Source of the DNA: Saccharibacillus endophyticus
GTDB taxonomy: Bacteria; Bacillota; Bacilli; Paenibacillales; Paenibacillaceae
Reading direction: 5' to 3'
Assembly: GCF_013185185.1 (NCBI RefSeq)
Contig: NZ_JAAZWE010000002.1
Location: forward strand, 623,595-687,594
DNA length: 64,000 nt
A model generated the notes under the pieces. The model was given only the letters and a program-made list of their open reading frames with translations, ran no database searches and was not told the origin of the DNA. Shown piece after piece: positions 37,405 through 44,950 of the stretch (the stretch's first letter is position 1; every line of letters begins with the position of its first letter). The translations under genes and the position numbers were made by a program.

Positions 37405-38198
37405 ACCAATCCGATCCTTCCAAATCCCGTTCTTCTTTGATCCGTAACTGGATCGTCGGCGCGGGCATTATCGTGTTGTTCGTTTGGTCGCTGTCTTCGC
37501 TTCAATTCGACGGCATTCAAGAATACGGCGCTCAGGTCATGAAATCGATCTGGGACGGCTTCACCCACCCGGACTGGGATTACGTCTACATGCCGGAAGG
37601 CGAGGATTTGCTGCGCGGCCTGCTGGAAACGCTGATTATCTCGATCCTCGGTACCTTCATTTCGGCATTCCTGTGTATTCCGTTCGCATTCTGGGCTTCG
37701 AGCAACATGAGCCGTCTGGGCATCGTATCGGGCAGCGGCAAGTTCGTTCTGACCGTGATTCGCGTCTTCCCGGAAATCATCATGGCGATCCTGTTCATCG
37801 TGGCCGTAGGCCCCGGCGCATTCGCCGGCGTATTGGCGCTCGGCGTCCACTCGATCGGCATGTTGGCCAAACTGTACTCGGAAACGATCGAAGCCGTGGA
37901 TAACGGCCCTCGCGAAGCGCTGGTTGCCAGCGGCGCGAGCAAACTGCAAGTACTGCGCTTCGCGGTGCTCCCGCAGGTTATCCCGCAGTTCATCTCGTAC
38001 GCGCTGTACCGCTTCGAGATCAACATCCGTTCCGCAACCGTTCTCGGCCTCGTCGGCGCAGGCGGCATCGGTACCCCGCTGATCTTCGCCCTGCAAACCC
38101 GCAACTGGAGTCGGGTCGGAATTATTCTGCTCGGCATCGTGGTGTTGGTCATTATTATTGACCTCATTTCCGGGTGGCTGCGTCGTCGGATTATCTGA
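37401..38198 (+). CDS. phnE: Phosphonate-type ABC transporter permease 2
   Basis: A 265-residue paralogue of the preceding permease, probably forming a heterodimeric pore with it. The coupling loop reads EALVASGASKLQVLRFAVLPQVIPQ, and the closing segment GLVGAGGIGTPLIFAL matches the family. It is the last gene of phnD-phnC-phnE-phnE; a terminator follows after palindromic repeat B2. Confidence 0.92.
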   Translation: MNQSDPSKSRSSLIRNWIVGAGIIVLFVWSLSSLQFDGIQEYGAQVMKSIWDGFTHPDWDYVYMPEGEDLLRGLLETLIISILGTFISAFLCIPFAFWASSNMSRLGIVSGSGKFVLTVIRVFPEIIMAILFIVAVGPGAFAGVLALGVHSIGMLAKLYSETIEAVDNGPREALVASGASKLQVLRFAVLPQVIPQFISYALYRFEINIRSATVLGLVGAGGIGTPLIFALQTRNWSRVGIILLGIVVLVIIIDLISGWLRRRII

Positions 38199-38225
38199 CG
38201 TTGACTTTGGATGCGGGGAGACGCG

Positions 38226-38353
38226 GCTGCGGGAGGGATTCGTTTCGGTCGCGTGTTGCCTTTGGGAAGCTCGATTGGATTTATAACAAGGAAGCTTCCC
38301 AAAGGCAAAGGCGATCGCTAACGCTCCTTCACTGAATCCCTCCCTCCGCCGCT
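38226..38353. repeat. Mosaic palindromic repeat, copy B2
   Basis: GCTGCGGGAGGGATTCGTTTCGG ... CACTGAATCCCTCCCTCCGCC arms enclose CGCGTGTTGCCTTTGGGAAGCT, a spacer and AGCTTCCCAAAGGCAAAGGCG. The inner stem differs from B1 in sequence but keeps pairing. Confidence 0.85.
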
Positions 38354-38384
38354 GCTTCGCAGCAAATTCTTTTTTTAGTAAGAG

Positions 38385-38420
38385 GAGCCGAATCTTAATT
38401 GGATTCGGCTCTTTTCTTTT
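38385..38420 (+). terminator. Terminator of the phn operon
   Basis: GAGCCGAATCTTAATTGGATTCGGCTC followed by TTTTCTTTT. Confidence 0.85.
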
Positions 38421-38580
38421 GTAGTTTTATCTTTCCCTATTCCCTGTTTTCTGCTTATATTGTCGGTTCCCTTCTTTCTTCTGCCTTTTCTCTTGCCCTT
38501 CTCCTGCCCTCCCCTCAAAGCGTTCCTGTTTGAGGGGCTTTTGTTGTCGATGAAATCCGACAACCAGGAAAAGGCGGTGC

Positions 38581-38745
38581 GGCGGAGGGGGATGTTCAGT
38601 GAAGGAGCTGAAGCATTTCGAAGAAATCCACTTCGGAAGCATATGCTGTGTTCGCCTTTGCCTTTGGGAAGCTTCCTTATTCAAATCCAATTCCAGCTTC
38701 CCAAAGGCAACACGCGACCTAAAGCCTTTCTACAGAAAGGCACAT
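38581..38745. repeat. Mosaic palindromic repeat, copy B3 (inverted, composite)
   Basis: In inverted orientation: GGCGGAGGGGGATGTTCAGTG, the inserted module AGCATTTCGAAGAAATCCACTTCGGAAGCATATGCT, then CGCCTTTGCCTTTGGGAAGCTT ... AGCTTCCCAAAGGCAACACGCGACC. The far outer arm is degraded. It lies 230 bases from copy B2 in opposite orientation. No gene is seen in 38199-38871. Confidence 0.8.
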
Positions 38746-38827
38746 CGTAAGAATACGCTAATGAACCCCCACCTGCAGCGCACCTCCAGCCTTTTCCCCC
38801 GCACCAAGGTTGTCGTATTGAGTCCAA

Positions 38828-38867
38828 CAAAAAAAGCGCCCCGAAATGCTCGGAACGCTTTTTTTCT
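38828..38867. terminator. Terminator after the AAA ATPase gene
   Basis: AAAAAAAGCGCCCCGAAATGCTCGGAACGCTTTTTTT; on the minus strand it ends the rtcB-AAA transcript immediately after the stop. Confidence 0.8.
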
Positions 38868-38871
38868 TCTA

Positions 38872-40203
38872 TTATAACTGGAAACCGATCCCGCCGTTTT
38901 TGGCGTCCATCCAGCTGCCTTTTTTCTCTTTGTTCATCTCGCCGCCCATGGAGCGGACGATGGCGGCGATATCAACCTCGCCCTGCTCGTTCCATTCCAG
39001 AGCCGCCGAGACATACAGTTCGCCGAGCTGGGCCATGCTGAAGCCCTGGGTCAGCGCGATCGCGCCTTCGAACGCTTCCGCGGATACGAAGTCCGTCAGT
39101 CCGCGGCGTTCCAGGAAGATCCGGCGCATGTCTTTGTCGGGCAGCGTGATTTCGTACGAACGATCGAAGCGTCCGGCACGGTTCATCAGGCCCGGATCGA
39201 TCTTTTCCGGATAGTTGGTCGTGCCAATCAGGAAGATGCCTTCTTTCGATGTCGCGCCGTCCAACGTGTTCAGGAAGAACGAACGGACGCCTTGAGGCAT
39301 GGAGTCGATATCCTCGATTACCAGTACCATCGGCGCCAGACGCGCCGCGGTCTCGAAGACCTCCTGCACCGAGCCGCTGGACGTGTATTCCGTGATCTGC
39401 CAGTAAGCGGCCGGACCCGGCACGCTGCCCGCGATCGATTTCACCAGCGTCGTTTTGCCGTTACCCGGGCGGCCGTAGAGCAGAATGCCCCGTTTGAACG
39501 GAAGATTATGCTTGCGGTAAAAGCTGCGGTCCGAGGCGAAGAACTGATCCAGCGAGCGGTAGATTTCTTTTTTCAGCGGCTCGGGAAGAATGACGTCGTC
39601 ACGCGATACGGCGCGCGTGATCGGCTCGCTTTCCCGCTGCATGCCGTTATTCGTATCGGTGAACACCGTAATCCGATCTTGCTCCCGATTACGCTGGCGA
39701 ATGCGAACGCTGCGCAGGAACTCGCTGATCGCTTCGTCTCCTGTCGCAAACACGAAGTCTTCGCTATAAATGCCGTGCTGACGGAACATCGGAATGCGGG
39801 CCAGGGCAACGCCCTGATCGGCATACACGAACACATTGTTGCGAATCGCCGGATGAATCGTGTATTCCGGCGTAAGGCTGTCTTCGTCGTAGGCGAACGT
39901 GCGACCTTCGATCCCTTCGTAGATGCGGCCTGCGCACTCTACGTCGGGCGAACCTTTTTTCACGTCCTCTTCAAGCAGATCCCAGTAATCGTTATTTCCG
40001 TCATCGCTCGCGTACAGCGTATAGGTCACGCCGTATCTCTCTTCCAGCATCGCTTCGATTCCCCGCGTTACGCGGGCATACGATTCGTATTCGGCCATAT
40101 TCACGTTGCCCGGCTCATACGCTACGATGGTTCGTTCTTCATTGGCCGGAATATCGATTCCCGCAATTCGCAGGCCTTGATCCGATTGTACTTTTCGTTC
40201 CAT
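38872..40203 (-). CDS. AAA-family ATPase coupled to rtcB
   Basis: A 443-residue protein with a family-unassigned N-terminal half (acidic, soluble) and a C-terminal AAA module. Walker A is LLYGRPGNGKTT (about residues 238-249), Walker B MVLVIEDIDSM, sensor 1 in FLIGTTNYPEKIDP, and arginine finger NRAGRFDRSYEI. The AAA core resembles Bcs1/FtsH-type remodelling ATPases, but there is no transmembrane or protease domain. Its ATG overlaps the rtcB stop (TAATG), so it is translationally coupled to RtcB. A role in remodelling RNA-repair substrates or RtcB itself is inference from that coupling. Confidence 0.85.
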   Translation of the reverse strand: MERKVQSDQGLRIAGIDIPANEERTIVAYEPGNVNMAEYESYARVTRGIEAMLEERYGVTYTLYASDDGNNDYWDLLEEDVKKGSPDVECAGRIYEGIEGRTFAYDEDSLTPEYTIHPAIRNNVFVYADQGVALARIPMFRQHGIYSEDFVFATGDEAISEFLRSVRIRQRNREQDRITVFTDTNNGMQRESEPITRAVSRDDVILPEPLKKEIYRSLDQFFASDRSFYRKHNLPFKRGILLYGRPGNGKTTLVKSIAGSVPGPAAYWQITEYTSSGSVQEVFETAARLAPMVLVIEDIDSMPQGVRSFFLNTLDGATSKEGIFLIGTTNYPEKIDPGLMNRAGRFDRSYEITLPDKDMRRIFLERRGLTDFVSAEAFEGAIALTQGFSMAQLGELYVSAALEWNEQGEVDIAAIVRSMGGEMNKEKKGSWMDAKNGGIGFQL

Positions 40204-41658
40204 TAAGATTTCGCCCCTTTCACTGCCGCAAGCGGCTTGCATTTGGCTACGACGGAAGCAAGTCCTGCCCCCGTCACGCTGTTGATAATTCGATCTACGT
40301 CTTTATAAGCTTGAGGCGATTCATCCAAAATGACGCCCAGCGAATTGTGGTTCACGATCACTTCTTCTTCGGTTCCGACCTTCAGCGCCGCCGCGAACTC
40401 GTCCACCGTCACCAGCTTCTTCGTTGCGGTCCGCGAACGCGTACGTCCTGCACCATGGCAGATCGAATGATAATTATCCGCCCCGCTCGGCTCTCCGACC
40501 ATAATATAGGAAGACGTGCCCATCGATCCGGGAATCAGCGCCGGATGCCCGGTTTCCCTATAAACGTCGGGGTTGTCCAGGTGACCGGCCGGAAGCGCGC
40601 GTTGCTCCTTTTCGATGCACGAACCAATCTTGCCCGCCGTGTTGTTCGTCCCAAGCGTAATTGTGCATCAGGTCGTATAAAATATTCATTTCGAATTCGG
40701 AACCGAATACGTCGAGAAAAGCTTCACGAATGGCAAAAGCGATCAAATGACGGTTCACCACCGCCACGTTCAACGCCGAAGCCATCATATTGACGTATCG
40801 ATCGCCTTCCGGAGAATCCAGCGGTGCGAAAATGAGTTTGGGATCGGCGGTGCCTAGTCCCAAACGCGTCATGGCCCGGGCAGCCATCGACGTATAATGC
40901 TGACTGACCATCGCGCCCCAGGCACGGGAACCGGAATGGATCATCACGACGACCTGGCCGTCGTACATGCCCCATTTCTCCGCAAGCTCCCTGTTTTCTT
41001 CGGAGATCTCCAAATACTGAATTTCCGCAAAATGATTGCCGCCGCCGAGCGTACCCAGCTGACGTAATCCTTTTACCCAATAGTTGTTGGCCACGGCGTT
41101 CAACTCTTCCGGATCAAAGTCGAAACGCGCGCGCTCCACATGGGTCAAAGAAGGCGAACATTTGGCGGACACGCCGTCAGGCAAATATTTGTTGGGTAGT
41201 CCTCTGAGTCCTTTTTGCACGATATTTTCCATCTTCAAATCGGAGAACGGACTGCGCTTATGGGCTTCCATCGGCAAATATTTTTCGATCCGGTTGACCA
41301 GCTTGCGGCGCAAACGCAAATCCTGAACATCGCTGCGATGCAGGTTCGTCAAATGCACGCGCATGCCGCAGCCGATATCGCTGCCCACGATCGACGGGGA
41401 CACGATTCCGCCGTCTTTGTTCCATACCGCCGTCGTTCCGATACAAGTTCCGACTCCGACATGCACGTCCGGCGTGTAGCCCATATAACGGATATCGGGA
41501 ATTTGCAGATTGCGTTCGGCCATATCGAACACTCTCGGGTCGAGCTGCGCAAACATTTCTTCGTCGGTATACACATGGACATGACCGGAAGCAAGCTGCA
41601 CTTGTCGATAAAAAGAGGAGTTCGTTGTTGTTGGGTTCATTGGGTTTAAATTTGACAT
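40203..41658 (-). pseudogene. rtcB: tRNA-splicing/RNA-repair ligase RtcB, interrupted by a one-base frameshift
   Basis: RtcB joins 2',3'-cyclic phosphate or 3'-phosphate ends to 5'-OH RNA with GTP and Mn. The first frame runs from ATG 41658 through GSDIGCGMRVH, GTLGGGNHFAEIQ, MIHSGSRAWG and the HRKGATRA motif. It then breaks near 40593-40602 in a GCGCGC run. The next frame continues exactly with LPAGHLDNPDVYRETGHPALIPGSMGTSSYI and holds the guanylylated-His motif ICHGAGRTRSR. One missing base explains the break. Otherwise all catalytic residues are intact, so recent mutation, a sequencing error or regulated frameshifting are possible. Confidence 0.88.
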
Positions 41659-41714
41659 AAAGTAAAAAATCCATTCCTTCCTATAGGGCAAATCGAGTAT
41701 TTTTGAAAAAAAGC

Positions 41715-41748
41715 ATAACAAAAAACCGCGAACTTTCCGTCCGCGGTT
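41715..41748 (-). terminator. Terminator/attenuator between the 29-codon ORF and rtcB
   Basis: On the minus strand AACCGCGGACGGAAAGTTCGCGGTT is followed by TTTTTG. It lies downstream of the promoter and small ORF and upstream of the rtcB start, so rtcB expression by read-through would require antitermination. Confidence 0.7.
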
Positions 41749-41843
41749 ATGCCGGCATAGATGGATGGAAATCAAAGCCGCGCATACGCCATCCGTCGCG
41801 AAAGTGAGAATTCCGCAAAGATGGACTGCGCCGCCAGAACCAT

Positions 41844-41933
41844 TCAAGCCAAACCGTACCCGTCGAGGACAGTCAGAACGAAAGACGTCTGTTCAGTTTT
41901 CAAATGAGCCTTCAAACGATTAACGACCATCAT
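41844..41933 (-). CDS. 29-residue small ORF in the rtcB leader
   Basis: MMVVNRLKAHLKTEQTSFVL plus nine further residues. The ORF has an exemplary ribosome binding site (AAAGGAGG, 41943-41950) 9 bases before ATG ATG, sits 34 bases below a consensus-like promoter, and is followed by an intrinsic terminator. No family is recognised. It may be a regulatory leader peptide for rtcB or an independent small protein. Confidence 0.6.
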   Translation of the reverse strand: MMVVNRLKAHLKTEQTSFVLTVLDGYGLA

Positions 41934-41966
41934 TGCTGCCATCCTCCTTTGCCAAATAGTAAACTT

Positions 41967-41996
41967 ATCATAGCCTTTTCTCTTGAGCGCTGTCAA
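41967..41996 (-). promoter_or_regulatory. Promoter of the rtcB leader transcript
   Basis: Minus-strand TTGACA (41991-41996) and TATGAT (41967-41972) are separated by 18 bases. I see no clear second promoter between the terminator and rtcB. Confidence 0.75.
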
Positions 41997-42121
41997 CCCT
42001 AATACTGGAAGCCCTTCTTCTTTTTTTGGCCGCCGGCTGAATAATGGACTATAATAGACAACGTAAAGGCTGCGAAACGGAAGCCGAATAGGATGCAAAA
42101 ACGAACAGGAGTGAACCCTTC

Positions 42122-43219
42122 ATGAACGATCAACGTTGGAACAAAATCAGAAATCATATGGACGAACACAAGCTCGACTGCCTGCTGATCACGGAACCGA
42201 AGCATGTCGGCTATCTGACCGGCTTTTTCTCGAACCCGCATGAACGTTTCCTGGGGCTTGCCGTTCCGAAAAACGATGAGCCGTTCCTCGTCGTGCCTGC
42301 CCTGGATCTGGAAGCGGCCAAAGCCGTATCGTCCGTATTGACGATCCGCACGCACAGCGATACCGACGACGCGTATGCCCTGCTTCAAGGCTGGCTCGGA
42401 GGCGGAAAAGGCATCGTGGGGATCGAAAAAGATCATTTGTCCGTATCGCGTTTCGAACGCTTGAACGCCGTGCTCGGCGCATCAAGCTACGCGGACGTCG
42501 GCGGCGTGCTGACTGCGCTTCGCGCCGCCAAAACGCCGGAAGAAATCGAGAAGCTGCGCCGTGCCGCACGTCTGATCGAAGCGGTTCTGACCGAAGGCTT
42601 GAAGCACGTGCGCGTAGGCGCGACGGAAATCGAGATCGTGGCCGAGTTGGAGTATCAGATGAAAAAGCTGGGCGCGGAAGGTCCTTCTTTTGATACGATG
42701 GTGCTTACAGGCGACAAAACGGCTTTGCCGCACGGCAATCCGGGTAATCGCAAAATTCAATCCGGCGATATGCTGATGTTCGATATGGGCGTGTATCTGG
42801 ACGGTTACGCCTCGGATATTACGCGCACCTTTGCCGTAGGCGAACGTCCAAACGACGAGTCGGTCAAGATTTACGAAACGGTGCTGGCGGCGAATCTGGC
42901 GGCCATCGCGCAGATCCGTCCGGGCGTTACGCTCGCTTCGGTCGATGCGGCTGCGCGCGAAGTGATTACGGAAGCGGGTTACGGCCCGTACTTCATGCAC
43001 CGTCTGGGTCATGGACTCGGCATGGACGTGCATGAGTATCCGTCGGTGCACGGAGCCAACGAAGAGCTGATTACGGAAGGCCTGTGCTTCACCGTCGAGC
43101 CGGGCGTGTACGTCGCGGGCGAATGCGGCGTGCGGATCGAAGACGATATTATCGTGACTGCGGACGGCGTCGACGTGCTGACCACGTTCCCGAAGGAACT
43201 CGCGGTAATCGGCGGCTAA
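42122..43219 (+). CDS. M24-family metallopeptidase, Xaa-Pro dipeptidase-like (YqhT type)
   Basis: A 365-residue pita-bread aminopeptidase/prolidase, cytoplasmic. A creatinase-type N-terminal domain is followed by the catalytic domain with metal-binding MFDMGVYLDGYASDITRTF (two Asp), HRLGHGLGMDVHEYP (His), CFTVEPGVYVAGECGVRIEDD (two Glu). All five ligands are present. The ATG follows AACAGGAGTGAACCCTTC, and TATAAT (about 42052) with TTGGCC forms a plausible promoter. Substrate is probably X-Pro dipeptides. Confidence 0.9.
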   Translation: MNDQRWNKIRNHMDEHKLDCLLITEPKHVGYLTGFFSNPHERFLGLAVPKNDEPFLVVPALDLEAAKAVSSVLTIRTHSDTDDAYALLQGWLGGGKGIVGIEKDHLSVSRFERLNAVLGASSYADVGGVLTALRAAKTPEEIEKLRRAARLIEAVLTEGLKHVRVGATEIEIVAELEYQMKKLGAEGPSFDTMVLTGDKTALPHGNPGNRKIQSGDMLMFDMGVYLDGYASDITRTFAVGERPNDESVKIYETVLAANLAAIAQIRPGVTLASVDAAAREVITEAGYGPYFMHRLGHGLGMDVHEYPSVHGANEELITEGLCFTVEPGVYVAGECGVRIEDDIIVTADGVDVLTTFPKELAVIGG

Positions 43220-43230
43220 TCCTTTTTTAA

Positions 43231-43335
43231 CGCGAAAAAAAGCCGGTTTCCGAGCATTGGCCTGATTCGGTCAGATGGACGATGACGTCATTCTGATCCA
43301 AACAGGCGGCTCGGGAACCGGCTTTTCGCGTTGCA
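43231..43335. terminator. Large nested palindrome acting as bidirectional terminator
   Basis: Arms AACGCGAAAAAAAGCCGGTT ... CCGAGC and GCTCGG ... AACCGGCTTTTCGCGTT pair over about 22 bp. The 50-base interior contains CCTG/CAGG, GGTCAG/CTGATCC and the perfect palindrome ATGACGTCAT (43282-43291). It lies between convergent genes. It is far longer than a normal terminator. Confidence 0.7.
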
Positions 43336-43363
43336 TTGCGTTGATTTCGGGCTCTTGATGGGC

Positions 43364-43666
43364 TTACTCGTACTCGACCAGATCGGTTTCCTGGAAGCTG
43401 CTTACTTTGGACTCCCAAATTTCGGCGACGTATTTCGCATGTACCGGATGAACATTGTACGCTTCGAAAGCCGCGCGATCCGCGAAGTTCATCGAGAATC
43501 CGTAATCATGATCATTTTTGGCGCTGACTTGGCGAAGCACCTTGAAATCTTGCACGCCTGGAATAACGGCCAACAGCTTTTTGCTTTCCCGCAAAAAAGC
43601 TTCCGCTTCCTCGTTATCCTTGCCCGCGTGCAGGGTGAACGTCACCATGTGGATGAATGCACTCAT
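43364..43666 (-). CDS. Dabb-family (stress-responsive A/B barrel) protein
   Basis: A 100-residue ferredoxin-like dimeric barrel. The sequence begins MSAFIHMVTFTLHAGKDNEE and has VIPGVQDFKVLRQVSAKNDHDYGFSMNF and HPVHAKYVAEIW, all typical of Dabb proteins, whose functions are mostly unknown. AAGGAGG lies 10 bases before the ATG. Monocistronic. Confidence 0.88.
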   Translation of the reverse strand: MSAFIHMVTFTLHAGKDNEEAEAFLRESKKLLAVIPGVQDFKVLRQVSAKNDHDYGFSMNFADRAAFEAYNVHPVHAKYVAEIWESKVSSFQETDLVEYE

Positions 43667-43814
43667 TTGCCGACTGCCTCCTTGGATCGATTAGATGGAA
43701 TGCTGACGCGTCGCCGCGGCGATACGTACACGCCTCCATTTTACCACAATCGATAAGGAAGCCCTACCACTGTCGGCAAATCCGATTCGCATGATTCATG
43801 TTCTTGCCGAGTCT

Positions 43815-44537
43815 TTATTTGGATGCGATCGTCGGCAGACCCGAATCCGCTTCTACAGCAGGTACTTTGAACCCGCGTGCCCAGTAGAGCACCGGCGTGC
43901 CGGCTGCGGTAAGAATGAATTTGAACAGATACGTGGAGATGAACAATTGAATCCAGACGGAGAAGCCTCCATACTCGGGTCCGGTGAATGCAATCGCGCA
44001 GAAAATCAATGTATCGATAAAGGAACTGACAACCCCGCTTCCGTTATTGCGAATCCACAGTTGATTGGCCGAAGCGAAGCGACGGCGGATTCCCGCATAC
44101 AGATAGACGTCGAGCAGTTGGCTGACCAGATAAGCCGCCAAGCTTCCGAGCGCCAGTCTAGGCAGCAGGCCGAACAAAGCTTGCAGCGGTTCTTGGGCAA
44201 AGTCGACTTCCGACGGACGGAAAGCCAGAACCATTTGCATGATGACCGTGGTCATGATCAGCATGAAAAAGCCGAACCAAACGGCTTTACGCGCGGCTTT
44301 GACGCCGTACCGTTCGTTGAGCAGATCGGTTGCCATATAGATGCTGACGTACATGGTATTGCCGAGCGTCATGGTGATGCCCAGCATATCGATCGTTTTG
44401 GCGACCTGGAGATTGGCGACGACCGTTGCGACGCCGACCCAGGCATACAGCCCTTTTTTACCGAAAAATTTGAAACAAAGCAGGAAAAACGCAAAATTGA
44501 CCAGGACGAAAAAGACGCCCCACGTGAAATTGAACAA
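43815..44537 (-). CDS. Queuosine-precursor transporter (YhhQ/VUT family)
   Basis: A 240-residue inner-membrane protein with about six hydrophobic helices that imports preQ0, preQ1 or queuine for tRNA queuosine synthesis. Family segments are TLGNTMYVSIYMATDLLNERYG near the end of the third helix and SFIDTLIFCAIAF (Asp in membrane). The start is TTG at 44537, 7 bases after AGGGGG, which is itself part of a preQ1-I riboswitch; this strongly supports the substrate assignment. Only salvage is evident here; no queC-queF genes are in the window. Confidence 0.9.
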   Translation of the reverse strand: MFNFTWGVFFVLVNFAFFLLCFKFFGKKGLYAWVGVATVVANLQVAKTIDMLGITMTLGNTMYVSIYMATDLLNERYGVKAARKAVWFGFFMLIMTTVIMQMVLAFRPSEVDFAQEPLQALFGLLPRLALGSLAAYLVSQLLDVYLYAGIRRRFASANQLWIRNNGSGVVSSFIDTLIFCAIAFTGPEYGGFSVWIQLFISTYLFKFILTAAGTPVLYWARGFKVPAVEADSGLPTIASK

Positions 44538-44542
44538 GGTGA

Positions 44543-44584
44543 ATCCCCCTAGTTTTGGTATCGCGGGATGGTTACGAACCGCGT
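44543..44584 (-). ncRNA. PreQ1-I riboswitch overlapping the ribosome binding site
   Basis: On the minus strand CGCGGTTCGTAACCATCCCGCG forms P1 (CGCGG/CCGCG) with the conserved GGTTC and AACC loop residues. It is followed by the A-rich linker and AAAACTAGGGGG, which forms the pseudoknot. The last G-run is the ribosome binding site of the transporter, so ligand binding should block translation. Confidence 0.87.
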
Positions 44585-44658
44585 AATGGACGTTTTAGTC
44601 TACCATGAGGAAGAAGGTTTGGGAAGATCTTGTTTGGTTAAACCGCCGAAAAGCTGGG

Positions 44659-44790
44659 CTGCGGGAGAAATTGCCAGCATAGGCTTCCGAAGTGCATTTC
44701 TTCGAAATGCTTCACAAGGCGCTGTCTCACTCATAAAGCTTACAGCTTTACGAGTTCAAAGGCCCCTTTCACTGAATTTCTCCCTTCGCC
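44659..44790. repeat. Mosaic palindromic repeat, copy E (composite)
   Basis: GCTGCGGGAGAAATT, then the inserted module AGCATAGGCTTCCGAAGTG ... AAATGCTT, then CGCTGTCTCACTC, the inner hairpin TAAAGCTTACAGCTTTA, GAGTTCAAAGGC and TCACTGAATTTCTCCC. It combines the end modules of A/D/F with the extra module of B1/B3. Confidence 0.88.
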
Positions 44791-44851
44791 ACATCGGCTG
44801 GGGTAAACCAAGAAGATTTCGTGTAGGGGCAAGATTGTAGGTTAACAACTG

Positions 44852-44897
44852 CAAAAAAGCAGGATCTGCATGCTTCAATGCAGATCCTGCTTTTTTT
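44852..44897. terminator. Bidirectional terminator after tcyP
   Basis: AAAAAAGCAGGATCTGCAT ... ATGCAGATCCTGCTTTTTTT, nearly perfect 15-bp stem. Confidence 0.9.
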
Positions 44898-44950
44898 AAC
44901 CTCATCGTATGCACCTTATGCTGTGCAAACGGCTTTTCGCTTCATCCAAA

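Noticed and set aside
40203..40523. Separate 106-residue gene upstream of the AAA ATPase
   Set aside because: It is the C-terminal part of RtcB displaced by the frameshift, containing the guanylylated-His motif.
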